A program made the translations under genes and the position numbers. This document shows, one piece after another, positions 1 through 7,351 of a DNA stretch of 39,960 nucleotides. This DNA is from a virus. The notes beneath the pieces were generated by a model, which saw nothing but the letters and a program-made list of their open reading frames with translations, had not been told where the DNA came from and did not search any database. The stretch is taken from the IMG/VR virus record IMGVR_UViG_3300049459_000074, positions 1 to 39,960 of that record; one strand, 5' to 3'. Numbering within the stretch: position 1 is the stretch's first letter; every line of letters begins with the position of its first letter.

Positions 1-127
1 AAAAGCGACCTTGAGAATCAGGAAGCACAGCGACAGCGCGCGCAGGATCTGCTTAAGACCTCGTCGGAATACTGGCAAGGTGGCGGCATGACCGCACCTT
101 CGTTCCCTGGCGGGCAATCGGCGGCGC
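1..127. repeat. Terminal overlap, copy 1 (circular closure)
   Basis: The first 127 bases are identical to 39834-39960. The reading frame ending at 1131 is open from base 1 and continues in frame from the ATG at 39594 through the junction. This shows that the molecule, or its assembly graph, is circular. A length of exactly 127 is typical of an assembler k-mer overlap rather than a biological terminal repeat, which is my preferred reading. Confidence 0.95.
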
Positions 128-1131
128 AAATGATGGGCGGCCTAGTGTCTGGTGCAGGTGCAACGCAGCCGCAGCAGCAAGAGCAGGCGCCTCAACCTGG
201 CGGGCGTAATGCAAGCCCGTATCAACAACGCCTGGCATACGCTCAATACCTGCGCTCCAAGGGCTACGGCGCCGAGGCTCAGGCTGAGGAAGACTCGGCC
301 CTGAAACTTCAGCCGAAAGTGAAGGAATGGCAGAAGGTGCAGCAAGGCGGCAAAGTGATGTATGCCCCGTACTTCGAAGATGGTACTAGCGGCCAGCCGG
401 TCCCACTGGAAGTGGCCGAGAAGCTGGATGCGGTGAACCGCGGCGGCGCTACGGATATGGTCAACCCTTATACCGGCGCGACCGTTCGCAGTCTGGCGAA
501 TAGCATTTCGCCAGATACGGCAGCTACCGTTGGCGTGCAGCGTGATCGCCTCGCTTTCGATAAAACGCAGGCAGGTAAGCCAACGTTTAGCGCGGATGCT
601 GGTGGATTCATCTACGCCCCGAGTGCAAGCGCTCCACAAGGTGGGTTTGTGCCTGCCGCTGGCTTCGTTAAATCCGGCGATAAGCAAAAGGTGCAGGACG
701 CCTCTGACGTTCTGTCCATCCTCAATCAAGCCGAACCGCTGATCAAAACCGCGACCGGGAGCTATGGCGGCGTCGCTGTTGACCAAGCTGCGCGCCTGTT
801 CGGATCAAGCACCGCTGGCAGTCAGGATGCGGCCAAGCTCAAAGCCCTAGAAGGCAATCTTGTCTCCAAGATGCCGAAGATGAGCGGCCCTCAGTCGGAC
901 AAAGATGTCGCCATGTACCGCCAGATGGCCGGTCAAATTGGTGACCCAACTGTCCCAGTAGCGGACAAACAGGCCGCAATCGAAACGATTAAAGAAATTG
1001 CTGCGCGCAATGCGGGCAAAAAATACATCAGCCTTTCGGATATTGCCGAAACCGCCCGCCGGAGTGGCAAGACGACTGCAGAAGTAACGGCGGCTGCTCA
1101 TGCCAAAGGTTATGTGATTGGAGGCCAGTGA
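1..1131 (+). CDS. Virion/DNA-ejection-type protein, C-terminal part (gene split by the circle junction)
   Basis: This is the 3' part of the gene starting at 39594; joined, it encodes 456 residues. The frame is open from base 1, so the ATG at 88 is internal. The visible 376 residues begin with a charged helical stretch (KSDLENQEAQRQRAQ), then a Gln/Gly/Pro-rich linker, then a mixed helical domain with no motif I know. Its place between the Ala/Gln/Asn-rich gene at 38434 and the large gene at 1131 matches the block of internal ejection proteins in P22-like and similar podophages. The stop codon overlaps the next start (TGATG). The ejection role is inferred from position and composition, not from a recognised domain. 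Confidence 0.75.
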   Translation, partial: KSDLENQEAQRQRAQDLLKTSSEYWQGGGMTAPSFPGGQSAAQMMGGLVSGAGATQPQQQEQAPQPGGRNASPYQQRLAYAQYLRSKGYGAEAQAEEDSALKLQPKVKEWQKVQQGGKVMYAPYFEDGTSGQPVPLEVAEKLDAVNRGGATDMVNPYTGATVRSLANSISPDTAATVGVQRDRLAFDKTQAGKPTFSADAGGFIYAPSASAPQGGFVPAAGFVKSGDKQKVQDASDVLSILNQAEPLIKTATGSYGGVAVDQAARLFGSSTAGSQDAAKLKALEGNLVSKMPKMSGPQSDKDVAMYRQMAGQIGDPTVPVADKQAAIETIKEIAARNAGKKYISLSDIAETARRSGKTTAEVTAAAHAKGYVIGGQ

Positions 1132-2846
1132 TGCCAGGACGCGACCTTAGCGCCGAACTGTTCGGGGATGCTCAGCCAGCGAAGGCTGGCGGGCGTGATC
1201 TATCTGCGGAGTTGGGCCTTGCGGCGCAACCTGTGTCTGCCGGCGGAGAGCGCAACCTTGCTTCGCTCATCACCGGCAAGGCCGCTCCTATTAGCCGCAT
1301 GGACAAGCTCAGTTATGGCCTGATGGACCCGATTAACGGCGGCGCTCAACTGCTGACCAAATCGCTGCCAACGGGAGTCGTTGAAGCGGGTAATAAACTC
1401 AACAACTGGCTAGCCGATAAGACTGGCCTTGTAGCTCGACTGCCGGAGGGTGGCGTTGATCAGCAAGTGCGAGAGGATGAGGCAAAGTACCAAGCTCGCC
1501 GGGCCGCTGCCGGTGAATCAGGTTTCGACGGCTATCGCGTCACCGGCAATATCGTGTCACCGGTGAATTTGGCGCTTGCTTCGCGGCTGCCAGCGGCAGC
1601 AACAACGGTTGGCAAGGTGTTGACTGGAACTATTAGTGGAGCGATTTCTAGCCTGTTTAATCCGGTCGCCGGTGGGGACTTCTGGACGGAGAAGGGCAAG
1701 CAAGCGGCTACTGGCGCCGCAACTGGTGGCGCACTTCCTGCGGTCATCGGCGGCGTGGCTCGTGTCGCCAGCCCAAGGGCATCGACAAACGCTAGCTTGC
1801 AGCTTCTGAAGGATGAGGGCGTGCAGCCGACCATCGGTCAGGCTTTGGGCGGTCGCTGGAACGCGCTTGAAGAAAAGCTACAGAGTTTGCCTCTGGTCGG
1901 TGACGCCATTGTAAACGCACGGAAGCGCTCAATGGAGCAATTCAACCGTGCGGCGATCAATCGAGCCACCGGCAAAGTTGGTACTGAGGTCGATAGCATC
2001 GGTCAGACCGGCGTGCGCGAAGCTGGTGACACGATCTCCCAGGCATACGACGACGCTCTTAGCCAAATTTCAGGTGTCAAACTGGACGGCCAGTTTAATC
2101 GAGACCTGTTGCAGCTACGTGGAATGGCGCAGGGTCTGACGAGCACGATGAAGGCGAAATTCAACAATGCCGTCAATGAAACCCTGATGCGCAAGGTTTC
2201 GCCTAACAAGTCGATCCTTCCTGAAGACTACAAGGCCATCGACAGCGAACTTGGTAACTTGGCTTCGCGTTATGGCAAATCATCCGTAGCAAGCGAACAA
2301 GAACTAGGCGATGCCGTGACTCAGCTTCAGGCGCTGCTTAAACAGCAGATGTTACGAACGAATCCTGATGTCGCAGGCAAGCTGCAGGCAGCAGATGCAG
2401 CTTGGGCTAATCTGGTACGCGTCGAGGGCGCGGCAAAGTCCGCTAAGAATGCTGAAGGCGTATTCACGCCAGGCCAGCTCAATATGGCTGTCCAGGCTGC
2501 GGACCGAAGCGTGCGCAAACGTGCCGTCTCGCGCGGTACAGCTCTCCTGCAGGATCTCGGCAACGCCGGCCAATCCGTCCTTGGTAACAAGGTTCCCGAT
2601 AGCGGCACGGCTCAGCGCTTGATGTACGGTGCGGGCGCCCTTGGTACTGGCATGGTCAACCCGGCGATTCCGGCTGCATTACTCGGCGGCGCAGCACTCT
2701 ACACATCACCGCTGCAACGTGCGCTGGTAGGCGCGGCGAGTTCGCGCCCAGCTCTTGCCCAGCCATCTGCCGAACTCCTCAGGAAGACCGCACCCTACCT
2801 TGTCCCGGCGGGTGCGCAATTTGGCCTTGGTGTACTCAATCAGTAA
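1131..2846 (+). CDS. Large internal virion / DNA-ejection-type protein
   Basis: The product is 571 residues from the ATG that overlaps the previous stop; a GTG one codon earlier is possible. The N-terminus has a short internal repeat (GRDLSAEL twice, around residues 3 and 22). Ala/Gly-rich, weakly hydrophobic segments follow around residues 140-210 and again in the last 80 residues, flanking a long helical middle with charged heptads. Large proteins with amphipathic and glycine-rich hydrophobic patches placed just before the lysis genes are typical of podophage ejection proteins that enter the cell envelope with the DNA. No enzymatic motif (for example a transglycosylase) is visible. The function is inferred from context. 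Confidence 0.7.
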   Translation: MPGRDLSAELFGDAQPAKAGGRDLSAELGLAAQPVSAGGERNLASLITGKAAPISRMDKLSYGLMDPINGGAQLLTKSLPTGVVEAGNKLNNWLADKTGLVARLPEGGVDQQVREDEAKYQARRAAAGESGFDGYRVTGNIVSPVNLALASRLPAAATTVGKVLTGTISGAISSLFNPVAGGDFWTEKGKQAATGAATGGALPAVIGGVARVASPRASTNASLQLLKDEGVQPTIGQALGGRWNALEEKLQSLPLVGDAIVNARKRSMEQFNRAAINRATGKVGTEVDSIGQTGVREAGDTISQAYDDALSQISGVKLDGQFNRDLLQLRGMAQGLTSTMKAKFNNAVNETLMRKVSPNKSILPEDYKAIDSELGNLASRYGKSSVASEQELGDAVTQLQALLKQQMLRTNPDVAGKLQAADAAWANLVRVEGAAKSAKNAEGVFTPGQLNMAVQAADRSVRKRAVSRGTALLQDLGNAGQSVLGNKVPDSGTAQRLMYGAGALGTGMVNPAIPAALLGGAALYTSPLQRALVGAASSRPALAQPSAELLRKTAPYLVPAGAQFGLGVLNQ

Positions 2847-2977
2847 GCCGTATAAGCCAACCCCCAAGGCGGAGGCGGCTGCGCGGACGACGTTATCGTT
2901 CATCTTGCCAGTGTAGCACTGATTTATTAGCAACCCATGGGTTTCCTCATATGAAACCACTAACCGAGAGGCCTACG

Positions 2978-3148
2978 ATGGTAGACCATGTTAAGACCGT
3001 AACCGATGCTGCTGCCTACACTGCTGCGGCAGCATCGCTTTGCGGCCTGCTCCAGCCTATCGCGGCCTTTATTGCCTCGATGTTGTCCATCATCTGGCTT
3101 TGCCTGCAGATGCGCGACTACCTGCGTAAGAAGCGGGGTGGCGAATGA
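2978..3148 (+). CDS. Small holin-like membrane protein
   Basis: The product is 56 residues. I chose the ATG at 2978, which follows a GAGAGG ribosome site, over the ATG at 2951. A short charged N-terminus is followed by a hydrophobic region (about residues 12-45) that can form one or two transmembrane helices, and a basic tail (RDYLRKKRGGE). The size, the charged C-terminus and the immediate overlap with the lysozyme gene (ATGA) are the usual marks of a holin. Holins permeabilise the inner membrane so that the endolysin reaches the wall. The family cannot be named with certainty. Confidence 0.75.
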   Translation: MVDHVKTVTDAAAYTAAAASLCGLLQPIAAFIASMLSIIWLCLQMRDYLRKKRGGE

Positions 3149-3588
3149 ACCCTGAACACGTGACGGGCCAGCTTCAGGCAGACGAAGCCCTGCGCCTCAA
3201 ACCCTACGATGACGCTACCGGCAAGGAGCTGCGCCCCGGTGATCGGCTGATTGGAAAGCTGACCATCGGCATTGGACGGAACCTTACCGATAACGGTATC
3301 TCTGGAGCAGAAGCGTACATGCTCTGCAATAACGATGTGCGCGGCACGATCCGAGAGCTAGACCGCGCGCTGCCGTGGTGGTCGAAGATGAGCGACAACC
3401 GCCAGGACGCGCTCCTTAACGCGGCTTTCAATTTGGGTGTCCCGCGTCTGCTCGGCTTCAAGAACGCGCTGGCTCTGCTGGAGGCTGGCCGATGGGATGC
3501 TGCTGCTGCTGAGTTTTTGGATAGCAAGTGGGCAAACCAAGTCGGCGACCGCGCCAAGCGTATCGCTGACGCTATCAGGAAAGGATGA
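3145..3588 (+). CDS. Endolysin, T4-type lysozyme (GH24 muramidase)
   Basis: The product is 147 residues and hydrolyses the glycan strands of peptidoglycan at lysis. The catalytic Glu is at about residue 14 in DEALRLKPYDD, followed by the LTIGIGRNLT segment that carries the conserved Thr and Gly residues of the family. NAAFNLG and the C-terminal helices also match GH24. The length is typical of phage lysozymes. There is no signal or SAR segment, so export should depend on the holin. The start overlaps the holin stop and the stop overlaps the next start, giving a tightly coupled lysis cassette. Confidence 0.92.
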   Translation: MNPEHVTGQLQADEALRLKPYDDATGKELRPGDRLIGKLTIGIGRNLTDNGISGAEAYMLCNNDVRGTIRELDRALPWWSKMSDNRQDALLNAAFNLGVPRLLGFKNALALLEAGRWDAAAAEFLDSKWANQVGDRAKRIADAIRKG

Positions 3589-4001
3589 CTATGTGGCCGC
3601 AACTTATCCCCCTTCTCGGCAACCTGTTTGACCGGATCTTCCCCGACCCGAAAGCCGCAGCCGATGCAAAACTTGAAGTAATGAGGCTGGCTCAGGCTGG
3701 CGAGCTGGCCCAACTGAACGCCGATCTGCAGCTTGCTACCGGCCAAATTGAGGTGAACAAGGTAGAGGCGGCGAACGCTTCTCTGTTCGTCTCAGGCTGG
3801 CGTCCTGCGATTGGCTGGATCTGCGGCGCAGCGTTCGCCTTCAAGTTCATCGGCGGCCCGGCTGCCTTCGTCCTGTCGCAATGGGCGGGGCATCCAATCA
3901 CGCTGCCAGTGTTCGATTTCACGGAGATGAGCACAATCCTGCTTGGCATGTTGGGACTCTCCGGGATGCGTACCGTAGAGAAGATCAAGAACGTAGCCTA
4001 A
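3585..4001 (+). CDS. Holin-like 3TM family protein (GTA_holin_3TM type)
   Basis: The product is 138 residues. An amphipathic N-terminus and a helical charged region (KAAADAKLEVMRLAQ) are followed by hydrophobic segments around residues 70-90, 92-105 and 112-128, with the family-like SGWRPAIGWICG and LGMLGLSGMRTVEKIK motifs. The family is found in gene-transfer agents and many phages next to lysozymes. The start at 3585 overlaps the lysozyme stop; the ATG at 3591 is equally possible. With the small gene at 2978 this gives two holin-like proteins, so one may act as a modulator. Confidence 0.85.
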   Translation: MTMWPQLIPLLGNLFDRIFPDPKAAADAKLEVMRLAQAGELAQLNADLQLATGQIEVNKVEAANASLFVSGWRPAIGWICGAAFAFKFIGGPAAFVLSQWAGHPITLPVFDFTEMSTILLGMLGLSGMRTVEKIKNVA

Positions 4002-4010
4002 GGAGAGCGC

Positions 4011-4787
4011 TTGAAGATCCTATTCCTGCCAGACACCCAGGCCCGTCCTGGCGACGATTTCTCTTTCCTGCGCCGCATCGGCCACTACATCGTGGACAAA
4101 AAGCCTGATGTCATAGTGCACGCTGGCGACTTCGCGGACATGTGCAGCCTCAGTATGTACGACAAGGGTAAGAAGTCGTTCGAGGGGCGCCGCTATCGCC
4201 TGGACGTGAAAGCTGCTCACGATGCCATGGAAGCTCTACTCGGCCCAATGCGCGAGTACAACGAGATGCGCTTGCGGAACAAGAAAGCCCTGTATCGCCC
4301 GCGCATGGTGCTCACCCTCGGCAATCACGAGGACCGTATTAATCGAGCCATCAGCAATGATCCGATCCTAGACGGCACGATCAGCACTGACGACCTGAAA
4401 TATGCCGAATACGGGTGGGAGGTGTATCCGTTCCTGCAGGTGGTCGTCATTGCCGGGGTGGCGTTTAGCCATTATTTTCAAACCGGAGTGATGGGCCGTC
4501 CGGCGTCCTCAGCACAGGCACAACTCAACAAGAAGATGATGTCTTGTGTAGCAGGCCACCAGCAGGGGAGGCAGATCGCTTCGACCTATCGTGCGGACGG
4601 GAAGCGTATTACGTCGATTATCGCTGGCTCCGCCTACGAGCACCCTGAGGAATATCTTGGGCCGCAAGGTAATCAGCACTGGCACGGCATCGTCATGCTG
4701 CACAACGTCGAGGACGGTCAGTTTGACGAGATGTTTGTCCCGCTGACGTGGATCAACGAGAAATACTCTGAAAAAGCTGCCGCGTGA
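4011..4787 (+). CDS. Calcineurin-like metallophosphoesterase
   Basis: The product is 258 residues from a TTG start that has an AGGAG ribosome site directly before it. Metal-binding motifs are visible: PDTQ (D8), HAGDF (D40), LGNHED (N105, H106), a later SHYF histidine and AGHQQG. In the first motif the usual His of DxH is Gln. The family hydrolyses phosphomono- or diesters; the substrate cannot be told. It lies after the lysis genes and before the attachment region, a usual place for phage accessory genes. A nucleic-acid processing role is possible but unproven. Confidence 0.85.
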   Translation: MKILFLPDTQARPGDDFSFLRRIGHYIVDKKPDVIVHAGDFADMCSLSMYDKGKKSFEGRRYRLDVKAAHDAMEALLGPMREYNEMRLRNKKALYRPRMVLTLGNHEDRINRAISNDPILDGTISTDDLKYAEYGWEVYPFLQVVVIAGVAFSHYFQTGVMGRPASSAQAQLNKKMMSCVAGHQQGRQIASTYRADGKRITSIIAGSAYEHPEEYLGPQGNQHWHGIVMLHNVEDGQFDEMFVPLTWINEKYSEKAAA

Positions 4788-4803
4788 GCTGTACACTTGG
4801 CGG

Positions 4804-5109
4804 ATGAGACTACTCATCTGCCTCCTCATCCTCGCACTTCCTGCCGATGCTGGCGAACGCATCAAGCGCGATCCGAAGGCCGTCCGGATCTTCCGCGCTA
4901 GCGTGCCATGTCCAGCGACCGCGAAGCTGGAGAAGCGCTGTCCTGGCTACGTGGTTGATCACATCATTCCACTATGTGCAGGCGGCGCTGATGATGCCGG
5001 GAACATGCAATGGCAATCGGTTGAGGACGCCAAAATCAAGGACCGGGCTGAGCGGGAGCAATGTCGCAAACGCTCAAAATCTAGCGGCGATATCAATCCA
5101 GATGCTTAG
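4804..5109 (+). CDS. Small HNH nuclease-like protein with signal peptide
   Basis: The product is 101 residues. The N-terminus looks like a Sec signal peptide (MRLLICLLILALPADA, cleavage likely after Ala16). The mature part has an HNH-type core: VVDHIIPLCAGGADDAGNMQWQ, then a Lys-containing helix. Three cysteines could form disulfides outside the cytoplasm. Exported HNH proteins of this size occur in proteobacterial prophages; the role is not established to my knowledge. In the prophage it would sit at the end next to the integrase, the usual site for lysogen-expressed genes. Its last 17 bases overlap the convergent integrase gene. The ribosome site (TTGGCGG) is weak. Confidence 0.75.
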   Translation: MRLLICLLILALPADAGERIKRDPKAVRIFRASVPCPATAKLEKRCPGYVVDHIIPLCAGGADDAGNMQWQSVEDAKIKDRAEREQCRKRSKSSGDINPDA

Positions 5110-6106
5110 CCATTTCCTCTGCTGTCTCGTTGTAGTAGATCTGGAGCTTGCGCAAATCTCTATGTCCTGTCATGCGCGCCAGGTCGAGAACGCTCTTAAA
5201 TTTCTTGGCTAGGCGGGTAATCGCAAGGTGGCGGGAGTCGTGGAAAGTGCCTTCCTCAATCACCGCTCGCGTTTTGGCCTTGCGGAAGAGGGCGTCTAGC
5301 CTTCCCGGTGTCAGGCCGAACAGCGGCTCATCGGCCGCAACTTCTGGTAGCAGGCTCAGAAGTTCAAGGGCGCGCTTGGACAGCGGCACATCCCGGCTCG
5401 TTCCGTTCTTCGTGTCTTTCAGCTTCGCCACTCTGCCAGTGATGCTGGCTTTCTTCAGGCCGCAGATCTCGCCAGCTCGCATTGCCGTTTCGATGGCGAA
5501 TAGGAAAGCGACTGCTGCCCGCTGGGAAGTGGTGGCGACTGGAATCGTCTGGTCTATGTTGAAACCGAGCGCTAGACAGATCCTCTTTACTTCGTCATCC
5601 GTGTAAAGATGGTCCCTTGGCGGCGGGTCTTTGGGCCTGCGCACATCCGTGGTGGGTGACTTGGCGATCCACTTCCACTCGCGCGCAGCCGACGAGAAAA
5701 CGTGGGATAGTAGATTCAGATCGCGATTAACGGACGAGCCTAGCACTTTGTCAACGTTAAGCCGGTGGTCTCGCCACTTGCCGATGACATCAGGCGTGAT
5801 GTCCACTAAGCGCATATCCTTGAGCGCAACGCCCTCGATTTCCGTCCTGCCTATTGCTGTCATACGCAAGATTTCATGCCTGTGTCCTTTCTTATTGGCG
5901 GACACTTCTTTTTCATAGCGGGCGAAAGCGTCATCGAGAGTACGCCACCTCTGCACGCCGGCACTCGCGCCTTCCCTGATTTCGGTCTCTCGTTTGGCCG
6001 CCCAGCTAACCGCCTCAGCCTTGGTAGCGAACGTCTTTGACTCACGTACGCCTAAGACTGCGATCTGAGCCCGCCAACCACCTTCTCTCTTGGCTATAGA
6101 TGCCAT
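5093..6106 (-). CDS. int: Tyrosine recombinase, phage integrase
   Basis: The product is 337 residues and joins attP to the chromosomal attB and, with a directionality factor, reverses this. The N-terminal part (residues 1-55) fits an arm-binding domain, residues 56-150 a SAM-like core-binding domain, and the rest the catalytic domain. Catalytic residues are visible: R210 in TAMRAGE, a Lys near 231-233, H289 and R292 in FHDSRHLAITR, H315 in TGHRD, and the nucleophile Y324 in LQIYYN. The ATG is preceded by AAGGGGTG. A promoter candidate overlaps the arm repeats upstream, so integrase may repress its own transcription. Confidence 0.96.
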   Translation of the reverse strand: MASIAKREGGWRAQIAVLGVRESKTFATKAEAVSWAAKRETEIREGASAGVQRWRTLDDAFARYEKEVSANKKGHRHEILRMTAIGRTEIEGVALKDMRLVDITPDVIGKWRDHRLNVDKVLGSSVNRDLNLLSHVFSSAAREWKWIAKSPTTDVRRPKDPPPRDHLYTDDEVKRICLALGFNIDQTIPVATTSQRAAVAFLFAIETAMRAGEICGLKKASITGRVAKLKDTKNGTSRDVPLSKRALELLSLLPEVAADEPLFGLTPGRLDALFRKAKTRAVIEEGTFHDSRHLAITRLAKKFKSVLDLARMTGHRDLRKLQIYYNETAEEMAKHLD

Positions 6107-6128
6107 GCAACACCCCTTGTTTCCCTAG

Positions 6129-6169
6129 TGGCGTAATTATGGCGTAAAAATGGCGTAACTCAAGCGTAA
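6129..6169. repeat. Integrase arm-type sites, four repeats at 11-bp period
   Basis: Four copies of an 8-bp unit (TGGCGTAA three times, then AAGCGTAA) start at 6129, 6140, 6151 and 6162, exactly 11 bp apart, about one helical turn. They lie between int and the core. This matches the arrangement of arm-type sites bound by the N-terminal domain of tyrosine integrases. Two more copies lie on the other side of the core. Confidence 0.85.
6136..6163 (-). promoter_or_regulatory. Candidate integrase promoter overlapping the arm repeats
   Basis: On the minus strand TTGAGT (6158-6163) and CATAAT (6136-6141) are separated by 16 bp, a reasonable sigma-70 promoter reading into int. The elements lie within the arm repeats, so integrase binding would block transcription. 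Confidence 0.55.
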
Positions 6170-6282
6170 AAAGAGTGGTTTACAGAGGCTCACAGTCGTA
6201 TTGGCGGGCCCTGCGGATTGAGCTTAAGTCATTGATTTATATTGGAGAGTTGCTTAAAGTGCGGCAATGCGGATGGGGTATG

Positions 6283-6302
6283 TGGTGCCGGTGACCGGAA
6301 TC
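6283..6302. other. attP: attP core: tRNA 3'-end identity
   Basis: Read on the minus strand, these 20 bases end in CCGGCACCA and begin at the T-loop GATTC, exactly as a tRNA gene from position 57 to the CCA end. The acceptor strand implied by the sequence would be GCCGGTG. Beyond 6302 the tRNA pattern stops, as expected at the edge of an att core. Arm repeats flank it on both sides. Integration would rebuild the tRNA 3' end. The isotype cannot be determined from 20 bases. Confidence 0.8.
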
Positions 6303-6336
6303 AGATGCTGAGTAAAATCAACATCTTGTAATGCCT

Positions 6337-6355
6337 ATGCGTAATTTAGGCGTAA
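6337..6355. repeat. Integrase arm-type sites, second arm (two repeats)
   Basis: ATGCGTAA at 6337 and AGGCGTAA at 6348 are again 11 bp apart and match the repeats at 6129-6169. They complete the two-arm attP layout around the core at 6283-6302. Confidence 0.8.
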
Positions 6356-6379
6356 AGAAAAAGCCGCGCTGAGGCGGCT
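6351..6379 (-). terminator. Rho-independent terminator of the leftward early operon
   Basis: On the minus strand a 6-bp stem (AGCCGC/GCGGCT, 6362-6367 with 6374-6379) with a 6-base loop is followed by TTTTTC. It sits just after the excisionase-like gene and before attP, so it would stop leftward transcription before it enters int. Confidence 0.85.
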
Positions 6380-6383
6380 AATT

Positions 6384-6656
6384 TCAGTTCTTGTCCTTGT
6401 ATTTCTTGGCCCAAGCAATCACTTCCTTAGCCTCGTACAGTGGGCGCCCGCGCTCTGCTCTGGATGACGGCGGGCGGATAGCCTTGGGAAAGTCCGGTAG
6501 GCAGGCAATGCGCTCTCTTACAACCGCATCACTTCGCTTGAGATACGCTGCTACTGTCGCAGTATCCCACAAATCGATTTCGACCGGGATGGCGGGCTTG
6601 GTCAGGCCGCCAAGTGCTTCAATCAGTTGTTTGATGAGTTCATGATCGCTGTGCAT
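6384..6656 (-). CDS. Excisionase-like / AlpA-type helix-turn-helix protein
   Basis: The product is 90 residues. The ATG at 6656 has a perfect AAGGAGG site, whereas the longer frame to 6776 does not. Residues 28-90 have the layout of a MerR/AlpA-type DNA-binding fold: LWDTATVAAYLKRSDAVVRERIA followed by a wing region with PLYEAKEVIAWAKK. Proteins of this type next to an att site act as recombination directionality factors. It is the last gene of the leftward operon and lies on the opposite side of the attP core from int. Confidence 0.72.
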   Translation of the reverse strand: MHSDHELIKQLIEALGGLTKPAIPVEIDLWDTATVAAYLKRSDAVVRERIACLPDFPKAIRPPSSRAERGRPLYEAKEVIAWAKKYKDKN

Positions 6657-6657
6657 G

Positions 6658-6807
6658 TCAATCCTCCTTCTTCGCTTCGTCCTTGGGTTGCTGCCCCGGC
6701 AGTGGTGGCGGCACGTACTGCTCTTTCTTCGGCTTCTCTCCCCATATGCGGGAATGCCCGTCTTCGTATCCCTCACCTGGTCGTTGCCAGCTTCCTTTAA
6801 CGCCCAT
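6658..6807 (-). CDS. Small hypothetical protein, Pro/Lys-rich tail
   Basis: The product is 49 residues starting at 6807 behind an AAAGGAGA ribosome site. The N-terminus (MGVKGSWQRPGEGYEDGHSRIW) is followed by a charged, proline-rich tail (YVPPPLPGQQPKDEAKKED). It fits between the genes at 6797 and 6384 with a 1-base gap to the next start. I do not recognise it. The start codon and gene spacing are the main support. Confidence 0.65.
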   Translation of the reverse strand: MGVKGSWQRPGEGYEDGHSRIWGEKPKKEQYVPPPLPGQQPKDEAKKED

Positions 6808-7351
6808 CGTGTTCTCCTTTCTGCTGCTGTCCAAGTTTGCTAAGCTGGTCGTGGTCCATCGTGTCGTATGCTGTCGGCTGCGCGGTATTGCCAGGAGCAG
6901 GAGCGGCGCAGACCGGCACCATGTCGGCGTCGTATTGCTTGGCGTAGACGCGGCCATAGTGGCGCGTGGGCACGTCTTCGCGCGCGGCTGCCAGCAAACC
7001 CGTGATTTCATCCGGCTTCATCCATGCGACCGAAGTGGCGTTCGCGCTTGCGCCCTGCCAGCCGCGCTGCCAGATCAATCGGCAAACCTGCTCATTCGTC
7101 AGCTGGTGGCGCTGTGCTGCGTACCACTGATCGAAAGCCGCATCGCATTGCGCCGGCACAGCCTCCCCAGCACTGCGAGCGGCCCAGGTGTCGATGTGGG
7201 CGATGAGGGTTTTGCGCGCTTTGGCATGCGATCCGTAAGACGCTTCATCGTCATACTCATCCAGTAGCTTCCGGAACTCCGGCGTATCAATGCTCCATCG
7301 CTCTCCTGCAGTAGTAGCGGAGGAAGGGGCGCTGTTGGTTTCGTAGGTCAT
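6797..7351 (-). CDS. Hypothetical phage protein
   Basis: The product is 184 residues. The start at 7351 overlaps the methyltransferase stop (ATGA) and has TGGAGG upstream. Residues 100-150 (QVCRLIWQRGWQGASANATS, then WMKPDEITGLLAAAREDVPT) resemble segments seen in accessory proteins of temperate phages. No catalytic motif or membrane segment is visible, so I give no function. It probably belongs to the modular accessory set of this operon. Confidence 0.72.
   Translation of the reverse strand: MTYETNSAPSSATTAGERWSIDTPEFRKLLDEYDDEASYGSHAKARKTLIAHIDTWAARSAGEAVPAQCDAAFDQWYAAQRHQLTNEQVCRLIWQRGWQGASANATSVAWMKPDEITGLLAAAREDVPTRHYGRVYAKQYDADMVPVCAAPAPGNTAQPTAYDTMDHDQLSKLGQQQKGEHDGR

Noticed and set aside
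2932-2943. 12-bp palindrome AACCCATGGGTT before the holin gene
   Set aside because: It is a single copy with no promoter context and could arise by chance.
2706-2960. Minus-strand ORF with a hydrophobic stretch near the lysis genes
   Set aside because: Most of it is antisense to the ejection-protein gene; the start has no clear ribosome site or promoter. I considered an antiholin but cannot support it.
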